From NCBI GenBank assembly GCA_966128725.1, contig CBHYLN010000104.1:1-18096 (forward strand): a stretch of DNA of 18,096 nt, in the 5' to 3' direction. Of the stretch, positions 7,177 to 14,040 are shown piece by piece; positions within the stretch are counted from its first letter, which is position 1, and every line of letters starts with the position of its first letter. Source of the DNA: JAFDZV01 sp966128725. GTDB taxonomy: Bacteria > Bacteroidota > Ignavibacteria > OLB7. Both the position numbers and the translations under genes were made by a program. The notes under the pieces are model-generated. The model saw nothing but the letters and a program-made list of their open reading frames with translations, ran no database searches and was not told the DNA's origin.

Positions 7177-8364
7177 CTACTGGATCACCATAGGGATTGA
7201 ACGGACGTTGTTGCGCCGATCGATCACGCGCGCCATGTAAAACCCCGCAGGCAACGCGGGCATGCCGCCCAGCATATCGGCCAGCAGAACACGGCTGGGA
7301 ACATCGGCAACCAGGCTCCGCACCGCGCGCCCGCGCAGGCGACCGATGGCATCATGAATTTCCACGGTAACCGGGCCGCCGTCGTGCGATGACACTTCAA
7401 GGCTTCCGGTCGCCGAAAGCGGATTCGGCAGGGCACGCACCGTAAGGGCCGCGGCGCCGGCGACATCGGCAACACCGCTCCCCTGCGGCTTCAGTAGGCG
7501 GGTGAAGAAGGCAACCACACGTGCGCGCACGGTGTCGGCCTCGAAGCCAGGGCCATGCCCCCCGCCCACCACCGGGACGAATGTGACATCGGCATCGGCG
7601 GCACGCAGTGCGGAGTCAAGCTCCACGCTTTGATGAAACGGGACGGTGTTGTCGGCGGTGCCGTGCTGAATCAGGAACGGTGGCTCGCCCGGCCCTACGT
7701 ATGTAATCGGGCTTGCCGCGCGGGCCGCGTCCAGGTTCTCCAGGATCGCGCCCCCAATCAACTTCCCTTCCGGCGAGCTTGCACCGCGATGATCCAAACC
7801 GCTTGGGTAGTCGCCCATCGTTGGCAGATTCGATGGGCCATACCAATCACACACGGCCTGAACACGGCTGCTGAAGTCGCCATTGCCGCCAATCTCCCCC
7901 TCCATTGCCTCCACATCGCCCGAGGTTCCCAGCAGCGCAACAAGATGACCTCCGGCCGAGCTGCCGAACACGCCGATGCGCGCCGGATCAAGCCCGTACG
8001 TCGCGGCGTTGGCGCGAATCCAACGGATCGCCCCCTTGCAGTCGTGAATCTGCGCGGGGAACACCGCCTGGCCTGTCAGTCGATAGTTGATGCTCACCAA
8101 CGCGAACCCCTGGCCAACCAGAAACGTCCCGTTTGGATTTTCCTTCGCGCCGGATTGCCAACCACCACCATGTATCCATACCACCACCGGATACGGCGTT
8201 GGAACATTCTTCGGCAGATAGATATCCAGACGCAACTGGGTTGCGCCAACGGTCGCGTATACAGCATCGGCAACGTCCGGCGTAAGCCGTTGCGCGGCCA
8301 GGCCCGAACAGGCAAGCACCATTGCGCCAAGGAATGCCGCACCGATCATGGAGATACGAGCCAT
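7177..8364 (-). CDS. Exported BD-FAE-like esterase/lipase with T9SS-type sorting domain
   Basis: A 395-residue secreted alpha/beta hydrolase. The N-terminal signal peptide (MARISMIGAAFLGAMVLACSGLAAQ) is followed by a catalytic domain with the oxyanion-hole motif HGGGW (65-69), the nucleophile elbow GSSAG (Ser136), the acid in QHGTADNTVP (D238) and the histidine in VVGGGHGPG (H270). This complete triad and layout match carbohydrate-esterase-like BD-FAE/acetyl esterases. Residues about 305-395 form a second, beta-rich domain: ALPNPLSATGSLEVS, VTVEIHDAIGR, LPAGFYMARV and a short hydrophobic end, the pattern of T9SS type A C-terminal sorting domains. It is thus probably exported by Sec and then moved across or onto the outer membrane. 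The ATG at 8364 is chosen because the signal peptide starts there. The substrate (acetylated or feruloylated sugars, or other esters) is unknown. Confidence 0.88.
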   Translation of the reverse strand: MARISMIGAAFLGAMVLACSGLAAQRLTPDVADAVYATVGATQLRLDIYLPKNVPTPYPVVVWIHGGGWQSGAKENPNGTFLVGQGFALVSINYRLTGQAVFPAQIHDCKGAIRWIRANAATYGLDPARIGVFGSSAGGHLVALLGTSGDVEAMEGEIGGNGDFSSRVQAVCDWYGPSNLPTMGDYPSGLDHRGASSPEGKLIGGAILENLDAARAASPITYVGPGEPPFLIQHGTADNTVPFHQSVELDSALRAADADVTFVPVVGGGHGPGFEADTVRARVVAFFTRLLKPQGSGVADVAGAAALTVRALPNPLSATGSLEVSSHDGGPVTVEIHDAIGRLRGRAVRSLVADVPSRVLLADMLGGMPALPAGFYMARVIDRRNNVRSIPMVIQ

Positions 8365-8809
8365 CGTTCTGCTGGGATTGAAATGGATGTCGGACCACGA
8401 TACATCACGGCGGCTTACGCCTGCCATACTACCAGATACTGGATAGCCGGATAAAGTAACGCTCCGCCAGGCGCCGGCATGCCGGGATGGGCAATGGCAC
8501 ACAACGGGACACGCCCCCCATGACAACGATGCGCGTATCCGCGGCCTCGGGCTCCAACGGAGGACACGCGTCGATTGTTCGAACGGAAGATGTTCAAACA
8601 CCGGTTGCGCCAAACGGACAGATACGCGCGGGCGATGGTGGGCACGGCGGATAGTGTTGCGCGCTGATGATGCGCGGGAACGAGCAGGGCCTGTGCGCGA
8701 AGCGGCCACGAATCAAGGGCGGCGCGGGAACGCAACGGCATACATGCAAACGGGCCGCGTGCGTGGCGTTACACCATGCGCGCGGCCCGTGCAATTGCGA
8801 ATGCTGACG
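8365..8809. other. Intergenic region (445 bp)
   Basis: This gap lies between the esterase start and the double-VOC stop, both on the minus strand. It contains the strong 17-bp hairpin at 8750-8790. Near 8425-8460 there is an AT-richer patch that on the minus strand contains TTTATC and TAGTAT 18 bases apart, a weak candidate promoter for the esterase. Frames crossing it show no protein family I recognise. Confidence 0.55.
8750..8790 (-). terminator. Terminator-like 17-bp hairpin after the double-VOC gene
   Basis: Bases 8750-8766 pair with 8774-8790 without a gap (two G-T wobbles at 8760/8780 and 8763/8777) around a 7-base loop. It starts about 20 bases past the double-VOC stop codon on the minus strand. 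The following tail is only mildly T-rich, so termination is inferred mainly from position and stem strength. Confidence 0.65.
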
Positions 8810-9589
8810 TTACGACGGCATGGTCAGCGTGATCACCGAGAAGTGCGCGCCCTGCGGATCCTTCAGGATCGCGAAGCGGCCCACCGTTGGGATATCACTT
8901 GGCGGCATAACCGCGGCGCCGCCAAGCTCCTGCGCCTTCGCGAAGGTTGCGTCGCAATCGGCAACCCAGAAATACGGCATCCAGTGCGGCGGTATCGGCC
9001 CCATCTCGGGTGTCATCTGCATCATGCCGCCAACGGTCTGCTCGCCGAGCTTCAGGTAGGAGTATTCCCCTCCGTCCATGGCCATCGGCACAATGGTCCA
9101 GCCGAACGCTTCGCTGTAGAACGCCCCGGCCTTCGCGGCGTCGGAGGTCATCAGCTCCGTCCAGCAAACACCGCCAACGGCATTGGCGTGCCCGGCGCCG
9201 TGATGCATGCCGCTCTGCCACATGCCAACAACCGCACCGGTGGGATCCTGGATCACAGCCATGCGGCCGAACTCCATAACGTCGAACGGGCCGGCCATCA
9301 CCGTACCACCGGCGGCCGTTACCTTGGCGGCAGCGTCATCAACGTTCGAAACCGCGATATACGATGCCCAGTTCGGCGGCATGCCGGCCTGGTCCGGCCC
9401 CATCTGGTACGCGCCGCTGGTATCCTGATCGCCTACCATGAACATGGTGTAGTACTGCCCCTCGCCCATCGGATTCTGGGATACCTCCCACCCGAACAGA
9501 TCGGCATAGAAGGAGTTCGCGCCTTCCTGCGATGTTGTTGCCAGTTCCCACCAGCAGAATGTTCCGGGTATGTAAGCCTTGTTGCCCAT
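8810..9589 (-). CDS. Double-VOC-domain protein (glyoxalase/bleomycin-resistance superfamily)
   Basis: A 259-residue cytosolic protein with two VOC modules. Module 1 (about residues 1-125) opens with PGTFCWWELATTSQEGANSF and FYADLFGWEV and ends GRMAVIQDPTGAVVGMWQ. Module 2 (about 135-259) opens with GGVCWTELMTSDAAKAGAFY, continues SEAFGWTIVPM, and ends GRFAILKDPQGAHFSVI. The (F/V)CWxEL start, FYxxxFGW and GRxAxxxDPxGA features match the family of double-VOC proteins annotated as hydroxylase-like or CFP30B-like, whose reaction is not established. One polypeptide thus supplies the paired modules that form a VOC site. The ATG at 9589 is chosen because the domain begins directly after it; no Shine-Dalgarno sequence is evident. 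A histidine/glycine-rich linker (GMHHGAGHA) joins the modules. Confidence 0.88.
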   Translation of the reverse strand: MGNKAYIPGTFCWWELATTSQEGANSFYADLFGWEVSQNPMGEGQYYTMFMVGDQDTSGAYQMGPDQAGMPPNWASYIAVSNVDDAAAKVTAAGGTVMAGPFDVMEFGRMAVIQDPTGAVVGMWQSGMHHGAGHANAVGGVCWTELMTSDAAKAGAFYSEAFGWTIVPMAMDGGEYSYLKLGEQTVGGMMQMTPEMGPIPPHWMPYFWVADCDATFAKAQELGGAAVMPPSDIPTVGRFAILKDPQGAHFSVITLTMPS

Positions 9590-10048
9590 GACGGATAAAA
9601 TTGATGTGAAAGAAGTTGGGAATTGCAGAGACGAGTTGCCAATCCCATCCGGCGTTGCAACACGCCGTGGGGCCTGTGGCGCCGCGATGGCAGCGGATTC
9701 GCAACGCATGATTGCCAGCCGCACGCGATGTGTTCGGTTGCGAAATGCACCGCGCGGGCACGCATCTATCATGCACGAAAGGGGAAGCGAGCGCTCGTTG
9801 TATGTCGGCCGGGACCAACCCGACATAAACATACGGGGCCGCGGACAAGGGGGGAGGTTACGATTCAATTACCGCGAAGAACGAGACGGGCCGTGAACTT
9901 ACCCAGCGCGACCTTGGCGAACAAATCATGCCAAAAAGCATCCGGGGCAATCACAAGATCCGAGAAGCGCAGGCTGCGAGGGGCGCCATAACAAAACGCA
10001 CATAGATGAAATGCTCCGCCAAGACTGGCGCGGCGCACGCGGTGGCGA
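9590..10048. other. Long intergenic region (459 bp), no recognised gene
   Basis: This is the longest gene-free stretch in the window, between two minus-strand genes. I see a small hairpin (9801-9808 pairing with 9820-9827, TATGTCGG arms, 11-base loop) and an AT-rich patch just before the double-VOC start. A minus-strand frame crosses 9865-10281, but it overlaps the 3' end of the repeat/TonB-C gene and has no family I recognise; a decayed gene is possible but unsupported. Confidence 0.5.
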
Positions 10049-11458
10049 TCAATTATCGGCCTCATTATCCCGGGACTCCTCCAATCCCAGGCCGGCACTA
10101 TACGGACGGAAGCGGACCGGCACGCGAGCCCACCCATCGGCGATGCGGTTGTGTTCCTTACATGGGATCCACGCCCGTATCGTTCGGACCACGCGCAGCG
10201 CCTCCGCATCCAATGCCGGATGCACCCCAACGGCAACATGATACTCGTCGGGGACACCGTCCTCCTGCACCCACACGGCAATCACCACCGTCCCTTCGGC
10301 GCCCGCCGCCCGCGCGGCATCGGGATACCGCGCGGTGACGCGTATCAGGCGGTCCAGTTCGGCAGCGTTCAACAACGGCCGTGCCTTGCGCGCCGACAGC
10401 CGTGCCGACCGCAGCAACGTGCTGTCCTTGCTCCAGTATTTGCCGGCGATACGTTCGGTGTCGTGCCGGAACGATTCGCGCCCGCTCGTACGCCCGCCCC
10501 GGTGGAAATATGTCCATTCGGCCAGCAGCGAACCCGGCCTGTATGTGGCCGTGCCGCCCACAACCCCATCGCGAAAGAACTCCTTCCATTGGCCAACCCG
10601 TGCGCCCGACGCGTAGTTGCCAGCCAGGCGTATCGTATGATTTGTGTGCCACCACACCCAGGCGCTGTCGCGTTCGCCCTCATGATATGCGCCACGCGAC
10701 AACATCCGCCCGGATGGATACCAGCTTGTCCAGATACCTTCGCGCTGCCCGCCTACATACGCGCCCGAATCCGACCGTTCGCCGCCGGGATACCAGTATG
10801 CCCAGACACCGTCCAGGCTGTCGGCACGGTAATATCCGTCGGCACGCAACGTTCCGTTGGGATACCACGTCCGCCAACGCCCGTCGCGCTTGCCGGCCGC
10901 CATCCCGCCGCTGTCGCTCAGCACCCCGTTCGGATGCCATACCCGTACCGGCCCGTTCTCCAGGCCGTTTACGTAGACCACCTCCATTGCCACCGCACCG
11001 TTGTCGTGCCAGGTACGGCGCAGGCCACGCACCGAATCGTCGGCATACCATGCGGAGTCGCGCAGCGTTCCGTTCGGGTGCCACGAGTACCACAGACCCG
11101 CCTGGCGATCGCCAACGTATTCGCCTTCATAGGACTTGGTGCCGTCCTCGTAGTAATACGTGTACAGGCCAAACCGCCCCAGGCTGTCCAGCGGGCGATG
11201 GGCGTACCCCTTCATCTGCAGGTCGCCAACCCTGAAGTAGTCGCGCACCAGAAACGACGTATCGCTTACGCGGTGCCATACTCGGTAATACGTGGCCGCA
11301 TCCTCCTCGCATGGCGCCCAATCGGAGTCGAAATACACACGCCCCGTATCGGCTTGCGCGCGCAGGCCCGTGGCCGCGCACAGCAGCAACGGAAGAACAA
11401 GCAGAACGGCAGCGAACATTGCGCGCGAAACTGTCACGGGGAATTCAGGATGGAACAT
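10049..11458 (-). CDS. Secreted YwqK/MORN-like repeat protein with TonB C-terminal domain
   Basis: A 469-residue exported protein. After a signal peptide (ending about ...LLLCAATGLRAQ) comes a segment YFDSDWAPCEEDAATYYRVW typical of Bacteroidota TonB-like repeat proteins. Then about ten repeats of 23-24 residues (about 97-330) follow the pattern G.W..W(H/Y)PNG.L....Y..G, as in YwqK/MORN-variant proteins. A linker leads to a TonB C-terminal-like domain (about 377-452: YPDAARAAGAEGTVVIAVWVQEDG, ending ARVPVRF). There is no proline-rich spanning region, so it is unlikely to be a classical inner-membrane TonB. A peptidoglycan- or outer-membrane-associated role is inferred. The start at 11458 is uncertain: a second ATG at 11419 also gives a good signal peptide, and a possible promoter at 11475-11482 would leave only a very short leader for the upstream start. 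Confidence 0.85.
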   Translation of the reverse strand: MFHPEFPVTVSRAMFAAVLLVLPLLLCAATGLRAQADTGRVYFDSDWAPCEEDAATYYRVWHRVSDTSFLVRDYFRVGDLQMKGYAHRPLDSLGRFGLYTYYYEDGTKSYEGEYVGDRQAGLWYSWHPNGTLRDSAWYADDSVRGLRRTWHDNGAVAMEVVYVNGLENGPVRVWHPNGVLSDSGGMAAGKRDGRWRTWYPNGTLRADGYYRADSLDGVWAYWYPGGERSDSGAYVGGQREGIWTSWYPSGRMLSRGAYHEGERDSAWVWWHTNHTIRLAGNYASGARVGQWKEFFRDGVVGGTATYRPGSLLAEWTYFHRGGRTSGRESFRHDTERIAGKYWSKDSTLLRSARLSARKARPLLNAAELDRLIRVTARYPDAARAAGAEGTVVIAVWVQEDGVPDEYHVAVGVHPALDAEALRVVRTIRAWIPCKEHNRIADGWARVPVRFRPYSAGLGLEESRDNEADN

Positions 11459-11474
11459 GGAAATGCAAGTTGGC

Positions 11475-11482
11475 CGAATATA
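11475..11482 (-). promoter_or_regulatory. Possible Bacteroidota-type -7 element for the repeat/TonB-C gene
   Basis: The minus strand reads TATATTCG, one base from the Bacteroidota -7 consensus TAnnTTTG. The triplet 19 bases upstream is GTG rather than TTG. It lies in the 162-base divergent gap shared with the F420-type oxidoreductase gene. Motif and spacing only; no experimental support. Confidence 0.3.
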
Positions 11483-11620
11483 GCACCAACGGCACTGCGG
11501 ACACCGATTGCCCACATGGCGCCCACGGTAACCGCAACACAATATGCGCCGGGCACAGGCCGTCTCCCGGGCTCATCCCGATCTCTGACATTGCAAACAT
11601 TTCATTGGCACGGAGCAAAC

Positions 11621-12265
11621 ATGAAGATTGGCATTCTAGGTACTGGATCCGTTGGGCGCACGCTTGGAACCGGGCTGATCGGCCTGGGGCATTCGGTAAT
11701 GCTGGGCTCCCGCGACGCCGCAAAACCCGAGCTTGTTGAATGGGCCGCCGCTAACGGCGACAGCGCGCAGGCCGGCACCTTCGCCGACGCAGCCGCCTAC
11801 GGCGAACTCCTGTTTCTATGCACCGGCTGGGACGGAACCCAGAACGCGCTGAACCTTGCCGGGCACCACAACTTCGCCGGCAAGATTCTGGTGGATGTCA
11901 CCAACCCGCTGGACTTCTCGCACGGCACGCCGCCGCGCCATGCGGTTGCCGGCACATCCTCCGGCGGCGAGATGGTGCAGGAGTGGCTGCCCGAATCGCA
12001 TGTGGTGAAGGCATTCAACATCGTCACCGCGGCGTTCATGGTCAACGGCGCGTTCGCCGAGGGCAACGCCGATATGTTCATCGCCGGCAACGATGACACA
12101 GCCAAGGCAGCCGTTGGCGAGATCGTTACGGCGTTCAATTGGAACTGCCACGACCTTGGCGATATCCACGCGTCGCGACTTCTGGAGGATTTCGCGCTGC
12201 TGTGGATTGCCCATGGCTTCCGCACCGGCACATGGAATCACGCCTTCAAGCTGGTACGCAGGTAA
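11621..12265 (+). CDS. F420-dependent-type NADP oxidoreductase (NADPH-dependent reductase family)
   Basis: A 214-residue Rossmann-fold oxidoreductase. The dinucleotide-binding loop GILGTGSVG is at residues 4-12, followed by LGSRDAAKPE, in which the S-R after strand 2 fits NADP binding. Strand 4 (LFLCTGWDGTQNAL) and ILVDVTNPLDF then lead to the family-typical VVKAFNIV segment. The length and order match the F420H2:NADP oxidoreductase-like/NADPH-dependent F420 reductase Pfam family. Many bacterial members lack any link to F420, and no F420 biosynthesis gene is visible here, so cofactor and substrate are open. GGAG (11612-11615) five bases before the ATG supports the start. It is transcribed divergently from the repeat/TonB-C gene and is followed by a strong hairpin at 12328-12361. 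Confidence 0.87.
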   Translation: MKIGILGTGSVGRTLGTGLIGLGHSVMLGSRDAAKPELVEWAAANGDSAQAGTFADAAAYGELLFLCTGWDGTQNALNLAGHHNFAGKILVDVTNPLDFSHGTPPRHAVAGTSSGGEMVQEWLPESHVVKAFNIVTAAFMVNGAFAEGNADMFIAGNDDTAKAAVGEIVTAFNWNCHDLGDIHASRLLEDFALLWIAHGFRTGTWNHAFKLVRR

Positions 12266-12327
12266 TACGCCGGCACGGCGTTCGCCCGCGCGCGGCAGCC
12301 GTGTTTACCGTCACGAAACTTCAACCA

Positions 12328-12361
12328 CGGGTGCGCCGGCACATGTTTGCCGGCGCACCCG
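12328..12361 (+). terminator. Perfect 14-bp hairpin after the oxidoreductase gene
   Basis: Bases 12328-12341 (CGGGTGCGCCGGCA) pair perfectly with 12348-12361 around a 6-base loop, 62 bases past the oxidoreductase stop. No clear T-tract follows on either strand, but the position before the YbaB promoter region favours a terminator. Confidence 0.65.
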
Positions 12362-12409
12362 CGCGTATCTGTACGGTGCCAACGGTTCGCGGCCAACCGC
12401 CGCCCACGA

Positions 12410-12438
12410 TTGCGCGCAACCGGCGTGTGCGTAGCTTG
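12410..12438 (+). promoter_or_regulatory. Candidate Bacteroidota-type promoter for the YbaB gene
   Basis: TTG (12410-12412), a 19-base spacer, then TAGCTTG (12432-12438). This fits the Bacteroidota housekeeping promoter pattern TTG-N19-TAnnTTTG closely except for the last positions of the -7 box. It would start a leader of roughly 85-90 bases before the YbaB ATG. Sequence match only. Confidence 0.4.
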
Positions 12439-12531
12439 CAGGGCGATGGCTGCGCGGGCAAAGGCACACGCCAACCGGCAACCGATACCCAACTGAAACC
12501 AACCAACATATACCGAACAGGAGCAGGGACG

Positions 12532-12861
12532 ATGTCGAATCCGATGATGCAGGCAATGCAGCAGTTGCAGGAAATGCAGGCGAAGATGGAGCACGCCCGC
12601 GCGGCCCTGGCGGAAAAACGTATCACCGAGGAGGGCGGCGACGGCTGGGTGCGCGTATCCGTTACCGGCCTGGGGCATGTGCACAGCCTGCAACTGAGCC
12701 CGGAGGCGCTGGCGACGGAGGATCGCGAGATGCTGGAGGATGTGTTGGTGACCACGATCAACCGCGCGCTTGACCGCGCACGTGATACCGCCAACGACGA
12801 TCTTGGCGAGGCCACGCGCGGCCTCATGCCCGACATCCCCGGCCTGGATCTCCCGCTGTAA
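12532..12861 (+). CDS. YbaB/EbfC-family nucleoid-associated protein
   Basis: A 109-residue protein that matches the usual YbaB/EbfC length and layout: a helical N-terminus rich in M and Q (MMQAMQQLQEMQAKMEHAR), a central beta-sheet with GWVRVSVTGLGHVHSLQLSPEAL, then helices (LEDVLVTTINRALDRARD). Family members bind DNA as tweezer-shaped dimers and are usually encoded between dnaX and recR. Neither is here: the neighbours are an oxidoreductase and a BtpA-family gene. The beta strand runs on from a GGDGWV turn, where the family commonly shows a G-G-G-hydrophobic-V pattern. AGGAG (12519-12523), eight bases before the ATG, fixes the start; the longer open frame upstream is not coding. Cytosolic and nucleoid-bound by family knowledge. 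Confidence 0.88.
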   Translation: MSNPMMQAMQQLQEMQAKMEHARAALAEKRITEEGGDGWVRVSVTGLGHVHSLQLSPEALATEDREMLEDVLVTTINRALDRARDTANDDLGEATRGLMPDIPGLDLPL

Positions 12862-12953
12862 CCCATACCGATTTCAGGTGCCGACATTCGCGCGCGCGTA
12901 CATCGGCACTCGTTCATCAATTGCCGTCCAACTGGGCCGGCCCCGATCCCGTA

Positions 12954-13745
12954 ATGACACGACCCCTGTTATCCGGACTGGAACAACCGATCATCGGCAT
13001 GGTGCACCTGCGGCCGCTGCCCGGCACGCCCGGCTACGGCGGCCTGTTGCAGGCCGTGTTCGACGCCGCGCTGGCCGATGCCGAATCGTTGATCGTCGGC
13101 GGCGTTGATGCCGTGATGATTGAGAACTACGGCGATGTGCCCTTCCGCAAAACCGGCGCCGAGCCGCATACCATCGCGGCGATGGCAATGATTGCAAGCG
13201 CCGTGCGCGCGTTGGGGGAAGTGCCCATCGGCATCAACGTACTGCGCAACGATCCTGTTGCCGCGCTCGGCATTGCGCAGGCCGTGGGCGCGGCGATGAT
13301 CCGCGTGAACGTACACACGGGGGCGATGCTTACCGATCAGGGGGTAATAGAAGGCAATGCGCGCGCAACGCTCGCGTATCGTTCGCTGATTGGATGCACC
13401 GCCCGCATCATGGCCGACGTACATGTAAAACATGCCGCGCCGCTTGCGCCTGTTCCCATTGAAACCGCCGCGGCCGACGCAGCCGAACGCGGCCTGGCCG
13501 ACGCGTTGATCGTGACCGGCGCGCGCACCGGCAGCGGTTGCGATCTTGATGAACTTGCGCGCGTACGGCAGGCGGTTCGCGTTCCGGTAATCGCCGGCAG
13601 CGGCGTAAGCGCCGGCACCGTTGCGGATATCCTTGCCGTTGCCGACGGCGCGATTGTCGGAAGCTGGTTCAAGCGGGATGGTGATATAAGCGCGCCGGTG
13701 GATCGCGAACGTGTTGCGCGCCTGATGGAAGCCGCGCGGGGTTGA
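12954..13745 (+). CDS. btpA: BtpA/SgcQ-family protein
   Basis: A 263-residue TIM-barrel-like protein. It opens with PIIGMVHLRPLPGTPGYGG, a hallmark of the BtpA family, then GGVDAVMIENYGDVPF, IGINVLRNDPVAALGIAQAVGAAMIRVNVHTGAMLTDQG, MADVHVKHAAPL, ALIVTGARTGSGCDLDEL, VPVIAGSGVSAGTV and DGAIVGSWFKRDGD. The full set and the length fit BtpA (needed for photosystem I accumulation in cyanobacteria) and SgcQ. In non-phototrophs the role is unknown; a phosphate-binding barrel enzyme is likely from the C-terminal GSGVS and GSWFK motifs. The ATG at 12954 is chosen over a TTG at 12921. It follows the YbaB gene by 92 bases on the same strand and may be cotranscribed. No photosynthesis gene is visible here. 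The symbol marks the family, not a tested function. Confidence 0.88.
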   Translation: MTRPLLSGLEQPIIGMVHLRPLPGTPGYGGLLQAVFDAALADAESLIVGGVDAVMIENYGDVPFRKTGAEPHTIAAMAMIASAVRALGEVPIGINVLRNDPVAALGIAQAVGAAMIRVNVHTGAMLTDQGVIEGNARATLAYRSLIGCTARIMADVHVKHAAPLAPVPIETAAADAAERGLADALIVTGARTGSGCDLDELARVRQAVRVPVIAGSGVSAGTVADILAVADGAIVGSWFKRDGDISAPVDRERVARLMEAARG

Positions 13746-13761
13746 CGCCGCAAACGCCGGC

Positions 13762-13802
13762 GGGGCCGCATGCGCAAGCCGGTTCGCGATGTGTGCAGCC
13801 CC
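13762..13802 (+). terminator. Hairpin after the BtpA-family gene
   Basis: Bases 13762-13774 pair with 13790-13802 (12 of 13 positions, including three G-T wobbles; mismatch at 13767/13797) around a 15-base loop, 17 bases past the stop codon. It abuts the hairpin module at 13804. Confidence 0.5.
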
Positions 13803-13803
13803 A

Positions 13804-13831
13804 TAACAGGCCGTTGAAATACCCAAGGGCC
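13804..13831 (+). repeat. Hairpin module, copy 1 (inverted partner at 14632-14658)
   Basis: This 28-base sequence starts TAACAGGCC and ends AAGGGCC, with TTGAAATACC in the middle. It folds as a stem (13809-13816 with 13824-13831, one G/G mismatch at 13813/13827) with loop AAATACC. Its near-identical copy on the opposite strand at 14632-14658 differs by two C/G swaps at mutually mismatched stem positions and one missing C. Confidence 0.7.
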
Positions 13832-13832
13832 C

Positions 13833-13956
13833 TCGGACTGTTCAACAACAGTCAGCTGCAAGGCGGCCAAACGGACGCGAATGAGGCGTCCTTCCGGACG
13901 TCGCAGTGAGCGGACGTGAAGGCCAACGCAGCAGATGGCGTTGTTCAACAGTCTGA
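13833..13956. repeat. 124-base near-full-length palindrome (MITE- or REP-like)
   Basis: The two halves pair in almost one register. The ends 13836-13849 (GACTGTTCAACAAC) pair with 13940-13953 at 13 of 14 positions and extend outward three more pairs. Then 13853-13859 pairs with 13931-13937 (one mismatch) and GGCC 13865-13868 with 13921-13924. The tip is a 7-bp stem, 13885-13891 with 13896-13902, closing on TTCC. The left end also contains its own hairpin (GACTGTT-CAAC-AACAGTC, 13836-13853). It has no open reading frame of its own and no clear target-site duplication. It could be a dispersed palindromic element or an unusually long bidirectional terminator. Confidence 0.75.
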
Positions 13957-13964
13957 TAACAGGC

Positions 13965-13998
13965 GCGGCGGGCGGGATCACTTGCTCCCGTCCGCCGC
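13965..13998 (-). terminator. 13-bp hairpin after the small lipoprotein gene
   Basis: Bases 13965-13977 pair with 13986-13998 with one G-T wobble (13972/13991) and an 8-base loop, 42 bases past the lipoprotein stop codon on the minus strand. The tail GCCTGTTATC is moderately T-rich. Confidence 0.6.
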
Positions 13999-14040
13999 AC
14001 AGGGTCGCGCGCCGTTCCGTGTCGCCGTTCGCGTAGGCGA

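Noticed and set aside
9865..10281. Possible small or decayed minus-strand gene ending in FAKVALGKFTARLVLRGN
   Set aside because: It overlaps the TonB-C coding end in another frame, has no start signal and matches nothing I recognise.
10151..11620. N-terminal extension of the F420-type oxidoreductase frame
   Set aside because: The frame is open far upstream, antisense to the repeat/TonB-C gene. The Rossmann fold begins at MKIGILGTG and GGAG precedes that ATG, so the extension is not coding.
11621..12265. Evidence for coenzyme F420 metabolism
   Set aside because: Only a family-level match exists; bacterial members often act without F420 and no F420 biosynthesis gene is present in the window.
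13833..13956. CRISPR array or tRNA gene
   Set aside because: There is one palindrome only, with no regularly spaced direct repeats, and no cloverleaf or T-loop GTTCRA motif in the right place.
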